From contig DKFP01000006.1 of the NCBI GenBank assembly GCA_002452405.1, forward strand, positions 75,560 to 139,559: a DNA stretch of 64,000 bases, written 5' to 3'. Made by a program: the position numbers and the translations under genes. The stretch comes from Deferribacteraceae bacterium UBA6793. GTDB lineage: Bacteria > Chrysiogenota > Deferribacteres > Deferribacterales > Geovibrionaceae. The stretch's first letter is position 1. Each line of letters starts with the position of its first letter. This document shows, in pieces, positions 36,377 through 45,581 of the stretch. A model generated the notes under the pieces. The model was not told where the DNA came from and ran no database searches. It was given only the letters and a program-made list of their open reading frames with translations.

Positions 36377-38743
36377 TTATCTTAATACCGCTCCAAATTC
36401 TCTGGTCAGATTCTCTATCATTTTGAGCAGCAGACTGTTTGTCTCCTCGTCCGTCAGGGTTCTGTCGGATGCGGTGAAGTACACTCTGTATGTGCGGCTC
36501 TCTTTACCCTCTTCGATGCCTTTTCCGGCATAAACGTCAAACAGGAAAGCATCTTCTGCAAGTTTACTGGTGCCTTTTATACAGTTTATCATATCGACTG
36601 ATGCCGTCCCGCGGTCAACAACAACAGAAATATCCTTATAAACCGACGGGAATTTGCTGAAATCCGCAAACTTATACTGGAAAACTGCATTTTTCACAAG
36701 CAGTTCCATATCTATTTCAAAAAGCACAACGTTTTCACGGATGTCCGCTTCGTCCGCAACCGCAGGGTGAAGCTCGCCTATGAAGCCTATGGAAGTGCCG
36801 TTAACAACAACCTCCGCAGCCTTTCCGGGGTGAAGGAAGTGTCTGTCGCTCATGGCATATTCAGCTTTTATCTTGTATGCGTTAAGTACGTTTTCAAGCA
36901 CGCCCTTGAGCGCGAAAAAAGGTTCAACGGGTGCCGGAGCCGCCCAGCTCATTGTCCAGAAATCCCCCGCCACGGCGGCGGCAAACTTCATACGCTGTTC
37001 GGGCAGTCTGTCCGTCTTTGTGAAAGACGATGCGAACTCGAAAAAGCGCGCCTGTTTGAAACCATTGTTAAGGTTATATTTTATATTTGCCAGAAGACCG
37101 GGGAACACAAGAGTTCTCAGTGTATTCATGTCTTCGGAGATGGGATTCAGTAATTTCACAAATTTAGCTTCATCATCGAACAGCTTTAAAAAATCATCCT
37201 TCATGAATGAGTAGTTTATCGCCTCGTTGAATCCCAGAGTCTTCATCTGATATCCGATGTCGCGTCTCGCCGCAAGCAGTCTGCTCATGGGTTTCGAATC
37301 GGAATCGATACGGGGCAGAGTGGTCGGGATGTTGTCGTATCCGTACATCCTCGCAACCTCTTCCGCTATATCCTGATCGGACACGATATCAACTCTGTAA
37401 GACGGCGCGGTCACTGTTATTGATGTACCGCTGACCACAGGGTTCAGGTGCAGATCGGACAGTATTTTAACTATCTGCCCGTCGGGAACGGAAGTTCCCA
37501 GATAGCTGTTAATCCATTTGGTATCAACAGTCACCTTTCTTTCGGCGGGTTCGGCATATTCGCCAAGTTGCCCTTTACAGACCTTGCCGCCTGCGACCTC
37601 CTGAAGGAGATACGCCGCGTAGTCTACCATCTTAACGGGGTTAGCAGGATCTGCGCCCCTTTCGTATCTATATGCCGCGTCGGAAGACATTCCGAGTTTT
37701 CTTGCTGTTTTTCTGGTCTGTTTCGGCTCGAAATAAGCACATTCAAGGAAAACGTCTTTTGTATCGTTCTGAATACCGGAATGTTCCCCGCCCATGACTC
37801 CGGCAAGAGCCAGAATTTTTTTCTCATCTGTGATAAGGAGCATCTCTTCGGTAAAAGTGCGCTCTTTTTCATCCAGCAGAAGAAGTTTTTCACCCGCTTT
37901 CGCATTACGGATGATGATTTTTCCGTCTATTTCGCGCAGGTCAAAAGTGTGGAGCGGCTGACCGTATTCGAACATCACATAGTTAGTAACGTCAACCACG
38001 TTGTTTATGGGACGAACACCCACAGCACGCAGACGGTTCTGCATCCAGACGGGCGACGGAGCGATTTTAACATCTTTTATCACCCTTCCCATATACGACG
38101 GGCAAGCCTCTTTGTTCTCAATTACGACGCCGCCGTAATTTTCGGCTTTGTCATCTGTTTCGGCGAGGTTCCAGCTTCTCTCTTTCATTTTAAGTCCGTA
38201 AAGAGCTGCAATCTCCCTCGCATAGCCGACCATACTGAGACAGTCTGCCCTGTTGGGGGTTATGCCTATCTCCATGGTTGTATCCGGCAGACCAAGGTAT
38301 TCGTTGATCTCCATTCCCGCCGCAAGGTGGTCGGGAAGTATCATGATTCCGTCGTGGTCGTCAGATATCCCTATTTCATCCTCGGCGCATATCATTCCGC
38401 ATGATTCAATACCGCGTATTTTTGCTTTTTTAATCTTAAATCCGCCCGGCAGTTCCGCACCTATCATGGCGAAAACAACTGTCTGACCTGCTCTTACGTT
38501 TGGCGCGCCGCAAACCACCTGATGCTCGGCATCGCCCGTTGAAACAACACACAGCGATAACTTGTCCGCATCGGGATGTTTTTCGCATTTAAGCACTTTT
38601 GCAACGACAACATTGTCGAGCCTGCTTTTCGTTTCAACAGATTCAACCTCAAGCCCGGACATTGTAAGTTTCGCCGCAAGCTCCTGCATGTCGATTCCGG
38701 TTGTATCTACAAATTCGTTTATCCAATTGATGCTTATTTTCAT
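36377..38743 (-). CDS. pheT: Phenylalanyl-tRNA synthetase beta subunit
   Basis: The 788-residue beta chain has the N-terminal tRNA-binding (EMAP-like) domain (CEKHPDADKLSLCVV), the B3/B4 editing core (GITPNRADCLSMVGYAREIA), the B5 domain and a C-terminal anticodon-binding FDX-ACB domain (FSKFPSVYKDISVVVDR). GGCGGAGG precedes the ATG. It follows pheS after 14 bases. Confidence 0.98.
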   Translation of the reverse strand: MKISINWINEFVDTTGIDMQELAAKLTMSGLEVESVETKSRLDNVVVAKVLKCEKHPDADKLSLCVVSTGDAEHQVVCGAPNVRAGQTVVFAMIGAELPGGFKIKKAKIRGIESCGMICAEDEIGISDDHDGIMILPDHLAAGMEINEYLGLPDTTMEIGITPNRADCLSMVGYAREIAALYGLKMKERSWNLAETDDKAENYGGVVIENKEACPSYMGRVIKDVKIAPSPVWMQNRLRAVGVRPINNVVDVTNYVMFEYGQPLHTFDLREIDGKIIIRNAKAGEKLLLLDEKERTFTEEMLLITDEKKILALAGVMGGEHSGIQNDTKDVFLECAYFEPKQTRKTARKLGMSSDAAYRYERGADPANPVKMVDYAAYLLQEVAGGKVCKGQLGEYAEPAERKVTVDTKWINSYLGTSVPDGQIVKILSDLHLNPVVSGTSITVTAPSYRVDIVSDQDIAEEVARMYGYDNIPTTLPRIDSDSKPMSRLLAARRDIGYQMKTLGFNEAINYSFMKDDFLKLFDDEAKFVKLLNPISEDMNTLRTLVFPGLLANIKYNLNNGFKQARFFEFASSFTKTDRLPEQRMKFAAAVAGDFWTMSWAAPAPVEPFFALKGVLENVLNAYKIKAEYAMSDRHFLHPGKAAEVVVNGTSIGFIGELHPAVADEADIRENVVLFEIDMELLVKNAVFQYKFADFSKFPSVYKDISVVVDRGTASVDMINCIKGTSKLAEDAFLFDVYAGKGIEEGKESRTYRVYFTASDRTLTDEETNSLLLKMIENLTREFGAVLR

Positions 38744-38757
38744 TTTATGCCTCCGCC

Positions 38758-39771
38758 TTAAAACTGCCTTAAAAATTTCAGGTTGTTTTCAAAGAATGAG
38801 CGAAGGTCGCCTATGCCGTATTTCAGCATGGTTATACGCTCTATGCCCATTCCGAAGGCGAAGCCTCTATATATGCTGGTGTCGTAACCGGCGTGTTTGA
38901 AAACTTCGTTGTTGACCATTCCGCAGCCGAGTATCTCAAGCCAGCCCGTGCCTTTGCACACGCGGCAGCCCTTCTGTCCGCAGATTACGCAGCCCATATC
39001 AACTTCTGCGCTGGGTTCTGTGAACGGAAAGAAGCTGGGGCGGAAACGTACCGGTATCTCTTTGCCGAACATGCGCTGAATGAACTCTGTAAGGGTGCCT
39101 TTAAGGTCGCCGAAAGTTACGTCCTTATCAACGAGCAGTCCCTCTACCTGATGGAACATCGGCGTGTGGGTAAGGTCATAGTCGCATCTGTAAACCTTTC
39201 CGGGTGCAATGATTTTAATGGGCGGCTGGTTGTCCTTCATTGTCCTTGCCTGAACAGGCGAGGTGTGGGTGCGCAGAAGGATATCCTCTGATATATAAAA
39301 CGTATCCTGCATGTCTCTTGCGGGGTGTTCTTTGGGGATGTTGAGCATTTCAAAGTTGAAAAGGTCAAGTTCCGCTTCGGGACCGACAGCAACTTCGAAG
39401 CCCATGGATGTAAATATGTTAACTATCTCATAGTAAACGGACATAATGGGGTGTATGCTGCCAGTGGTCAGCGGCAGACCGGACATTGTGACATCCAGTG
39501 ATTCGCCAGTAAGTTTTGACGAAAGCTCCGCCTGCGCAAGTTTTTTCTCCTGCGCTTCATACTGAGCCTCGAAAGAATTGCGAAGCTCGCCTATCATCAT
39601 TCCGAACTCTTTTTTCTGTTCGTTCGGAACGTCTTTAAGCTGTTTGCTGAGATCGCTTATGATGCCTTTTTTTCCGAGATATTTAACTTTTACCTCGTAA
39701 AGCTGCTGGGTGGAGGTTGCTTGTGCAATCTCCTGTTCGAATTGCCTGATGGTCTGTAAATCGACTTGCAT
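38758..39771 (-). CDS. pheS: Phenylalanyl-tRNA synthetase alpha subunit
   Basis: The 337-residue class II catalytic subunit has an N-terminal coiled coil, motif 2 (FHQVEGLLVD and RFRPSFFPFTEPSAEVD) and motif 3 (GFAFGMGIERITMLKYG). GGAGAAT precedes the ATG. Gene order rplT | pheS-pheT matches the E. coli translation cluster. Confidence 0.98.
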   Translation of the reverse strand: MQVDLQTIRQFEQEIAQATSTQQLYEVKVKYLGKKGIISDLSKQLKDVPNEQKKEFGMMIGELRNSFEAQYEAQEKKLAQAELSSKLTGESLDVTMSGLPLTTGSIHPIMSVYYEIVNIFTSMGFEVAVGPEAELDLFNFEMLNIPKEHPARDMQDTFYISEDILLRTHTSPVQARTMKDNQPPIKIIAPGKVYRCDYDLTHTPMFHQVEGLLVDKDVTFGDLKGTLTEFIQRMFGKEIPVRFRPSFFPFTEPSAEVDMGCVICGQKGCRVCKGTGWLEILGCGMVNNEVFKHAGYDTSIYRGFAFGMGIERITMLKYGIGDLRSFFENNLKFLRQF

Positions 39772-39799
39772 TTATATTCTCCGACTGGGGATTTACATT

Positions 39800-39834
39800 T
39801 GAGATTGCCGCGTCGCTACACTCCTCGCAATGAC
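39800..39834. repeat. Half copy of family 1 element, copy G
   Basis: TGAGATTGCCGCGTCGCTAC followed by ACTCCTCGCAATGACGCAG matches the left half of copy B with one difference; no right half is seen. It sits between the rplT terminator and pheS. Confidence 0.6.
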
Positions 39835-39879
39835 GCAGAGCATTCTTTTTTATGCAGCTCCGAATCATCGAAGCTGTAT

Positions 39880-39905
39880 AAAAAAGGGGAGCTTTTGGCT
39901 CCCCC
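39880..39905 (-). terminator. Intrinsic terminator after rplT
   Basis: Minus strand GGGGGAGCC-AAAA-GCTCCCC followed by six T residues. It ends the thrS-infC-rpmI-rplT transcript, so pheST may need its own promoter. Confidence 0.92.
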
Positions 39906-39916
39906 GTTTAGCTTAA

Positions 39917-40264
39917 TCAGGCTTTAACCTGCTTGCAAAGCTGTTCAAATTCGGCGGGGCTTTTAACCGCCATATCGGCGAGGACTTTTCTGTCCAGCTC
40001 GATACCTTGTTTTTTCAGACCGCCCATGAAAGCACTGTAGCTGAGTCCGTGCTGGCGAACTGCGGCATTGATACGAATGATCCACAGTTTTCTGAAATCA
40101 CGTTTTTTGATCTTTCTGCCTGCGAAGGCAAAGTTAAGCGCGCGCTCAACCGCTTCACGGCTCTTTTTGTAGACGTTATTAATCTGTCCTCTGAAACCTT
40201 TGGAGCGTTTCAGCCACTCTTTTCTTCTTCTGCGAGTTTTAAACCCGCCTTTAGCTCTTGGCAC
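39917..40264 (-). CDS. rplT: 50S ribosomal protein L20
   Basis: The 115-residue protein has the standard L20 layout: a basic N-terminal extension ([17 protein letters not shown]) and the globular domain ([26 protein letters not shown]). The start codon is GTG (GTGCCAAGAGC) with GGAGG upstream. L20 binds 23S rRNA early in assembly and is a known autoregulator of this operon. Confidence 0.98.
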   Translation of the reverse strand: MPRAKGGFKTRRRRKEWLKRSKGFRGQINNVYKKSREAVERALNFAFAGRKIKKRDFRKLWIIRINAAVRQHGLSYSAFMGGLKKQGIELDRKVLADMAVKSPAEFEQLCKQVKA

Positions 40265-40282
40265 TGTTAACCTCCTTAATCC

Positions 40283-40480
40283 TTACATATAGGGCAGCAA
40301 AATTTTAATATTCTGCGCATCTTTGCCCTCAAGAATCGTGGATTGGCGCAGTGACCGCTTACGTTTCGTAGTCTTTTTCGTCAGAATGTGTCTGAGACTA
40401 CATTTCTTTGCTTTAACTTTGCCGCTTCCGGTAACTTTAAACCTTTTTGCGGCGCCCTTATGGGTCTTCATTTTCGGCAT
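40283..40480 (-). CDS. rpmI: 50S ribosomal protein L35
   Basis: The 65-residue basic protein is typical of L35 ([31 protein letters not shown]). It lies 18 bases after infC and 18 before rplT in the conserved order. Confidence 0.98.
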   Translation of the reverse strand: MPKMKTHKGAAKRFKVTGSGKVKAKKCSLRHILTKKTTKRKRSLRQSTILEGKDAQNIKILLPYM

Positions 40481-40498
40481 TTCGAAAACTCCTCTAAA

Positions 40499-41056
40499 TT
40501 AGTTTCCAGCCGGAGATGCAGTAGGTGAAATCATCATGATTTGCTGTTTACCCATCATCTCTGGTTTCTGGTCAACGACACCGACATCTGCGACATCGGT
40601 CTTGACTTTATTAAGTAACTCCAGTCCTGCTTCCTGAAACATCATCTCGCGTCCTCTGTATCTAAGGACAACCTTGACCTTGTCTCCGGCTTCAAGGAAC
40701 TTTCTTACCGCCTTCAGCTTGACGTTGTAATCGTGTTCCTCAATTTTCGGACGGAATTTAACTTCCTTTGTGTCCACCTGATTCTGGCGCTGTTTTTTTC
40801 TGGCTTCCCTGTCTTTTTTCTCTTTTTCAAATTTGAACTTACCGTAGTCCATGACACGGCAGACAGGCGGTTTTGCCGTAGGAGCGACCTCAACAAGGTC
40901 AAGCCCCGCGCGCTCGGCAAGTCTTAATGCCTCATCTATGGAACACACGCCATACTGTGTTCCGTCGTCCAAAACAAGCCTTACCTCTTTATGGGGAATA
41001 GCTTCATTAATCCGTTCTTTGTCCGCACTGGGACCGAATTTACCGCCGACCTTTAT
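40499..41056 (-). CDS. infC: Translation initiation factor IF-3 with AUA start codon
   Basis: The 185-residue protein has the N-terminal domain, the lysine-rich linker (KFEKEKKDREARKKQRQ) and the C-terminal IF3-C domain (VKFRPKIEEHDYNVKLKAVRKFL). The frame is open upstream of the TTG at 40972 and adds 28 residues (KVGGKFGPSADKERINEAIP...) that IF3 requires. The only possible initiator is ATA at 41056, with GGAGGTG ending 4 bases before it; upstream in frame lies a stop. Non-AUG starts (AUU, AUC, AUA) on infC are a known device by which IF3 represses its own synthesis. The ribosome site overlaps the thrS stop. Confidence 0.93.
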   Translation of the reverse strand: MKVGGKFGPSADKERINEAIPHKEVRLVLDDGTQYGVCSIDEALRLAERAGLDLVEVAPTAKPPVCRVMDYGKFKFEKEKKDREARKKQRQNQVDTKEVKFRPKIEEHDYNVKLKAVRKFLEAGDKVKVVLRYRGREMMFQEAGLELLNKVKTDVADVGVVDQKPEMMGKQQIMMISPTASPAGN

Positions 41057-41059
41057 ATA

Positions 41060-42973
41060 TCACCTCCAGAGGTTTAATGTCTTATTTTGGTCAAGCTCTT
41101 TTAATACACTAATGTACTCTGAAAAAGCAAGCTCATTTTTTGTTTCTCCGTTGCGCAAACGCACGGAAATAAGATTTTCATCCATCTCTTTCTGACCGAT
41201 GATTATCATATGGGGAATCTTTTCAAGCTGCGCCTCGCGTATTTTGAATCCCACTTTCTCGTTCCGGAAATCTGAATCCACGCGGAAGCCTTCTTCTTTC
41301 AGCTTTGCCACCAGTGATTTACAATAGTCAACCTGTCCATCGGTAATGTTTATCACACGCACCTGAACAGGTGATATCCAAAAGGGGAAATTACCGGCAA
41401 AGTGCTCTGTAAGAACTCCGATAAATCTGTCAACAGAACCGAGAATAACTCTGTGAAGCATAACCGGTCTGTGCTTCTGCCCATCTTCTCCGATATATGT
41501 GAGATCGAAACGTTCCGGCAGGTTGAAATCCACCTGAATAGTAGCGCACTGCCAGAAACGACCAATGGCATCCTTCAGTTTGATGTCTATTTTGGGACCG
41601 TAGAAGGCACCGTCGCCCTCGTTAATCTCATAGGGCAGCCCCTTCACTTTCAGAGCGTTAAAAAGAGCATCTGTGGCTTTTTCCCAGTTCTCTATAGAGC
41701 CGATGAATTTTTCGGGGCGGGTTGAGACCTCAATCTCAAATTCGAAACCGAAAATGCTCATAACGTCGTTAACGAAATCAATGATACCGATTATCTCATC
41801 GTTGAGCTGAGAAGGCGTACAGAGGATGTGTGCATCGTCCTGTGTGAACGCACGCACACGCATAAGCCCGTGAAGAACGCCTGATTTCTCGTGGCGGTGA
41901 ACCGTACCAAGTTCAAAATAGCGCTGGGGCAGGTCACGGTAGCTTCTCATTTCTGATTTGAAAACCATCATGTGAGCAAGGCAGTTCATTGGTTTAACAC
42001 CGAATGCCACGTCGTCTATGGTTGTGAAATACATATTCTCGCGATAGTTGTCATAGTGACCTGACAGTTTCCACAGATCCTGTTTAAGTATCTGGGGACC
42101 GTACACTATTTCGTAGCCGCGTTTAAGATGTTCTTTGCGTTCGAACTCTTCCAGTGTAGCACGGAGTGCGCCGCCACGTGGAAGATATATAGGAAATCCT
42201 GCACCTACTTCGTCTTCAATAGTGAAAAGTTTAAGCTGTTTGCCGAGTTTGCGGTGATCGCGTTTTTTCGCTTCTTCGAGCATATTCAGATATGCGTCAA
42301 GCTCGTCTTTTTTGAACCAGCTTGTGCCGTAAATACGCTGGAGCATCTTGTTCTTTTCGTCGCCACGCCAGTATGCGCCTGCAACGGAGAGCAGTTTGAA
42401 ATGCTTGATGCGTTTGGTGTTGTCAAGATGCGGTCCGCGGCAGAGGTCGGTAAAATCTCCCTGAGTATAGAGCGAAACGTGGTCCTCACCGATTATGTCA
42501 ATGAGTTCGAGTTTATAACTTTCGTTTGCGAACTCTTTTCTCGCTTCGTCGGCTGTGACGTCACGGCGGCGGCAGGGCAGCGCTTCTGCGGCTATCTTAG
42601 TCATCTCTTTTTCGATTGCCTCAAGGTCTTCGGGGGTGAATTTTTTATCACCCATGTCAAAGTCATAGTAAAATCCGTCTTTGATAACAGGACCGATGGT
42701 CACTTTAGCATCTTTAAATAGCCTCTGAACTGCCTGTGCCATAAGGTGCGCAGTTGAGTGGCGGAGAATTTCCAGTGCTTCCGTATCCTTTTCCGTTATG
42801 ATTCTAACTTTATCGTTATCGCCAACGGGGGCGTAAATATCGACCAGTTTGCCGTTAATTTCGGCTGCGAGAGCGTTTTTCGCCAGTCCTTTGCTGATGG
42901 TGTTTGCCACATCGAAAGCGGTTGCGCCGGCTTCGAGTTCTAGCTTTGCGCCATCGGGAAGAAAAATATTCAT
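41060..42973 (-). CDS. thrS: Threonyl-tRNA synthetase
   Basis: The product is about 637 residues: a TGS domain (1-60), an editing SAD domain (about 65-220), the class II catalytic core with zinc ligands (MNCLAHM Cys; HRHEKSG; and a later His), and a C-terminal anticodon-binding domain. I start it at ATG 42973, preceded by GGGAGA; the frame is open 21 codons upstream without support. Its last codons CTC TGG AGG TGA supply the ribosome site of infC, so the two are translationally linked. Confidence 0.97.
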   Translation of the reverse strand: MNIFLPDGAKLELEAGATAFDVANTISKGLAKNALAAEINGKLVDIYAPVGDNDKVRIITEKDTEALEILRHSTAHLMAQAVQRLFKDAKVTIGPVIKDGFYYDFDMGDKKFTPEDLEAIEKEMTKIAAEALPCRRRDVTADEARKEFANESYKLELIDIIGEDHVSLYTQGDFTDLCRGPHLDNTKRIKHFKLLSVAGAYWRGDEKNKMLQRIYGTSWFKKDELDAYLNMLEEAKKRDHRKLGKQLKLFTIEDEVGAGFPIYLPRGGALRATLEEFERKEHLKRGYEIVYGPQILKQDLWKLSGHYDNYRENMYFTTIDDVAFGVKPMNCLAHMMVFKSEMRSYRDLPQRYFELGTVHRHEKSGVLHGLMRVRAFTQDDAHILCTPSQLNDEIIGIIDFVNDVMSIFGFEFEIEVSTRPEKFIGSIENWEKATDALFNALKVKGLPYEINEGDGAFYGPKIDIKLKDAIGRFWQCATIQVDFNLPERFDLTYIGEDGQKHRPVMLHRVILGSVDRFIGVLTEHFAGNFPFWISPVQVRVINITDGQVDYCKSLVAKLKEEGFRVDSDFRNEKVGFKIREAQLEKIPHMIIIGQKEMDENLISVRLRNGETKNELAFSEYISVLKELDQNKTLNLWR

Positions 42974-43088
42974 AATGGTCTCCCTATGGGTATTTGAGCG
43001 ATAAAGTATAATTATTATCACTTTTTTTGTCAACATATTAGGTCAGAATATAATAAGGAATAAAAATAAAAAAAGTTAAAAAAGTTTC

Positions 43089-43117
43089 TTGACATTTATT
43101 TGGTGTTCATGTAATTT
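43089..43117 (+). promoter_or_regulatory. Promoter of tRNA-Leu
   Basis: Consensus TTGACA (43089-43094), a 17-base spacer and TAATTT (43112-43117). The mature tRNA begins 15 bases past the -10. Confidence 0.8.
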
Positions 43118-43131
43118 CTGTTTCTCGCAAG

Positions 43132-43217
43132 GCCGAGGTGGTGGAACTGGTAGACACGCAGGACTAAGGATCCTGTGGGCGTCAAAGCCTGTGGGGGTTC
43201 GAGTCCCCCTCTCGGCA
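43132..43217 (+). tRNA. tRNA-Leu, anticodon AAG
   Basis: The 86-base class II tRNA has acceptor stem GCCGAGG/TCTCGGC with discriminator A, a D-loop with GG, anticodon stem CAGGA/TCCTG with loop CTAAGGA, a long variable arm (GGGC...GCCT) and T-arm GGGGG-TTCGAGT-CCCCC. Positions 43166-43168 give anticodon AAG, reading CUU (and more if A34 becomes inosine). CCA is not encoded. It has its own promoter and terminator. Confidence 0.95.
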
Positions 43218-43223
43218 TACGAT

Positions 43224-43253
43224 AGAAAAGCTCAGCTTCGGCTGGGCTTTTCT
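43224..43253 (+). terminator. Terminator of tRNA-Leu
   Basis: AGAAAAGCTCAGC-TTCG-GCTGGGCTTTTCT forms a 13-bp stem with a UUCG tetraloop; the T run is inside the descending arm (CTTTTCT). Confidence 0.85.
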
Positions 43254-43419
43254 GCGTTTACACGTACTGCGACAACTAAAAACGCAGATAAGACCAGGAA
43301 GATGAGGAGATACTGAAAAAACTCCATGTCGACAGATTTGTGAACGCTAACATAAGCGACTATAAGGTAATATAAGATATGAAAGCAGAAATTGACCGTT
43401 CCCACTCCGGCAGCCGGCA

Positions 43420-44196
43420 ATGAAAAGATTTATTTTTCTGATGGTTCTGTTCCTGCTGGCTCCGCACTCCCCTGCCGCAGAATACAGGACAGTGCTGCTT
43501 ATATCCGTTGATGCTCTGCATCCTGATGCTGTCTCAAAAGAAAACTCTCCCAATATAATGTCGCTGGCTGAAAAAGGAGCATACAGTCCTTTTGCAAAGA
43601 GCTCAAACCCGCCAAAGACCCTTATAGCACATACCGCAATGCTGACAGGTCTGCAACCGACGGAAAACGGAAAAACGGACAACATCTGGCAAAACGGTGA
43701 GCCGACGGTCAGCAACCCCACACTTCTATCCACAGCAAAAAGCAAAGGCTATCAGACTTGCCTGATATACAGTAAGCAAAAGCTGGGTTATCTTAAAAAC
43801 TCAGCCACGGATACGGAGATATTTGCAAAGGATGACGCCATTGAAAAGACCGCTGAAATACTTGATACGTCGAAGAAACAATTCATATTTCTTCACATAA
43901 GCGGACTTGATACGGAAGGTCCGGTATCCGGCTGGATGTCACCTGAATACATAGACGAATTCCGCTTCATAGATGAACAACTCGAAGCACTCTTTACAAA
44001 AGCCTTTAAAAGCCCGTCTGTTTTGATAATCGTAACCTCTGACCATGCCGGACATGACAAAATACACGGATCAGACCATCCAGAAGATTTCAAGCGCCCT
44101 CTGGCTGTTTACTCTTCTCTGAAAAAGATAAATCACATACCGGAATCAGCACTTCAAATCAACGGTCTCAAAAACTTTATTGAGGAAGAGTTTTAA
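43420..44196 (+). CDS. Secreted alkaline-phosphatase-superfamily protein (phosphodiesterase type)
   Basis: The 258-residue protein has a signal peptide (MKRFIFLMVLFLLAPHSPAAE). Metal-site motifs follow: LLISVDALHPD (first Asp), PPKTLIAHTAMLTGLQP (nucleophile Thr region), HISGLDTEGP, and TSDHAGHDKIHGSDHPED (Asp-His pair and later His). This matches type I phosphodiesterase/nucleotide pyrophosphatase enzymes. It is short for the family, which usually exceeds 400 residues, so it is a minimal form. No good ribosome site precedes the ATG. Confidence 0.78.
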   Translation: MKRFIFLMVLFLLAPHSPAAEYRTVLLISVDALHPDAVSKENSPNIMSLAEKGAYSPFAKSSNPPKTLIAHTAMLTGLQPTENGKTDNIWQNGEPTVSNPTLLSTAKSKGYQTCLIYSKQKLGYLKNSATDTEIFAKDDAIEKTAEILDTSKKQFIFLHISGLDTEGPVSGWMSPEYIDEFRFIDEQLEALFTKAFKSPSVLIIVTSDHAGHDKIHGSDHPEDFKRPLAVYSSLKKINHIPESALQINGLKNFIEEEF

Positions 44197-44445
44197 AGAG
44201 CGTCATCTTTAAGCTCATATCCAGAAGCCTTAATAGGCGGGCGGCACAGCTAATCAGTCCCCTTACCTTCGCCACGATTATTATCAACACGGTGCCCATC
44301 TTTTATTGAACACGCATCGCCCTTCCCCGGACAGCTCAAAAGTATTTTGACAATACGGATATTCAGACTTTCTGACAAAATCATGACAGCAAACGGAAAA
44401 AAAGCCGATCTCCCGACACATTATTGATAAATAATACTATCCCGT
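44197..44445. other. Non-coding stretch with no recognised element
   Basis: The 250 bases after the phosphodiesterase gene hold no convincing frame, RNA or repeat. Base composition becomes AT-rich toward the promoter at 44446. Confidence 0.4.
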
Positions 44446-44473
44446 TTGAATTCATCCTGATATTAAGTATAAT
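44446..44473 (+). promoter_or_regulatory. Promoter of the unknown gene beside the CRISPR array
   Basis: TTGAAT (44446-44451), a 16-base spacer and consensus TATAAT (44468-44473). Transcription would start near 44480, which excludes the in-frame TTG at 44424 as start and favours the TTG at 44499. Confidence 0.7.
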
Positions 44474-44498
44474 ATTACATTCTGTACAGAGGTGTGTT

Positions 44499-45431
44499 TT
44501 GAGCTTCGATTGGGTTGAGTTTACAGAGGCAATTTACAGCGGGCAACAGTTCAAGTTTTCAAGCGATATGGATTCGGATGAATATGCTGCAAGCATAGCC
44601 TATGAACGCCTCAGCAAATTCACTTCTCATTTCCATTACCAATTTGGTCACAAAGAACTGGTTCAAAAGGTATTTTTTGGTGTACGCCGCGCTTATTCCG
44701 ATTATTCATACGAAGCCGACGATATTGAAGAGATATATAAAGAGTGCGTCATCTTCATAAACAGCGTAAGACACGCGGACGCGCTTGAAACCTGCATGTG
44801 CTTCGATTCTGATTGTGACCTGCTCATGGAACTTGTTAACCTGTTACCCGGAATAATATCATCCCTGAAAATGTGCAGAAATGGTCGCGCCGACCACCTG
44901 ACAGAAGATGAAGCTCAAGCTGTTTTCGAAATCTATTCTTCCGCCTTCGCCGTTTTCACCATCATGTCAGCCGTAAAGATGGTTGTGGTACAGATATTTA
45001 TGAAATCAATCACGGACGGTTCTGCAAAAACAGTCAATATGATTCCGGAACATAACCGTAAAAATATATTTCTGCAATCAAATGAAATGACCGGAATAGA
45101 CTTTAACACGCTGTGGGATATTCTGTATAAAATCCGTAATACGTTAATGGACAAAGGGATATTAGAGTGTGAAAATTTCAGAAACATGCTTCCGGTTTTC
45201 ATCAGATTACAGCTTGCCTATATTATTGATGGATCAAATGGCAAGGTTATGGAACGGGTTTCGGACTATGCAATTGAAACAACAACAGCATTTAATACCT
45301 CAAGATATCTTATTCTTTTGGAAGCGATTCGAAATGGCTGCATAGGTTTGCATAAAATAGCTTTCACTCAGGTATTTATGTCTCTGGTTGCTCCTTTTGA
45401 ACTGGACGCTTTTGAAGACTTTTTTTACTAA
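44499..45431 (+). CDS. Unrecognised 310-residue protein next to the CRISPR leader
   Basis: I do not recognise a family. The product is acidic in its first 60 residues (EYAASIAYERLSKFTSHFHYQFG), mainly helical by composition, has several Cys near residue 95-110 (ETCMCFDSDC) and one long hydrophobic helix (about 145-170, SSAFAVFTIMSAVKMVVVQIF). It has no signal peptide and no motif of any Cas protein I know. Start TTG 44499 is chosen because AGAGGTG lies 4 bases upstream and a TATAAT promoter ends at 44473. It ends 150 bases before the first CRISPR repeat, in the same orientation. Low GC suggests a recent arrival. Confidence 0.7.
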   Translation: MSFDWVEFTEAIYSGQQFKFSSDMDSDEYAASIAYERLSKFTSHFHYQFGHKELVQKVFFGVRRAYSDYSYEADDIEEIYKECVIFINSVRHADALETCMCFDSDCDLLMELVNLLPGIISSLKMCRNGRADHLTEDEAQAVFEIYSSAFAVFTIMSAVKMVVVQIFMKSITDGSAKTVNMIPEHNRKNIFLQSNEMTGIDFNTLWDILYKIRNTLMDKGILECENFRNMLPVFIRLQLAYIIDGSNGKVMERVSDYAIETTTAFNTSRYLILLEAIRNGCIGLHKIAFTQVFMSLVAPFELDAFEDFFY

Positions 45432-45581
45432 GCCTCAACTTTTCTGACAAATACCCTTTTAAATTGCTAATTTAAATAGGCTTATTTTGAAATAACTTAC
45501 AAAACGCATAATTAAAAGGGTTTTAATAGCATTTTAAATATTTCTTTCATTATGCCAATTATATTTGCTAAAATACTTCTA
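45432..45581 (+). promoter_or_regulatory. Putative CRISPR leader
   Basis: These 150 AT-rich bases with runs of A and T (TTTTAAATTGCTAATTTAAA) lie on the side of the array with perfect repeats, opposite the degenerate terminal repeat. That is the expected position for the leader and promoter. Confidence 0.6.

Noticed and set aside
37448..38404. 318-codon plus-strand frame
   Set aside because: Antisense shadow of pheT; no ribosome site or recognisable motif.
43132..44500. tRNA-Leu as attachment site of a genomic island holding the CRISPR array
   Set aside because: I found no repeat of the tRNA 3' end downstream and no integrase; the idea has no support in the window.
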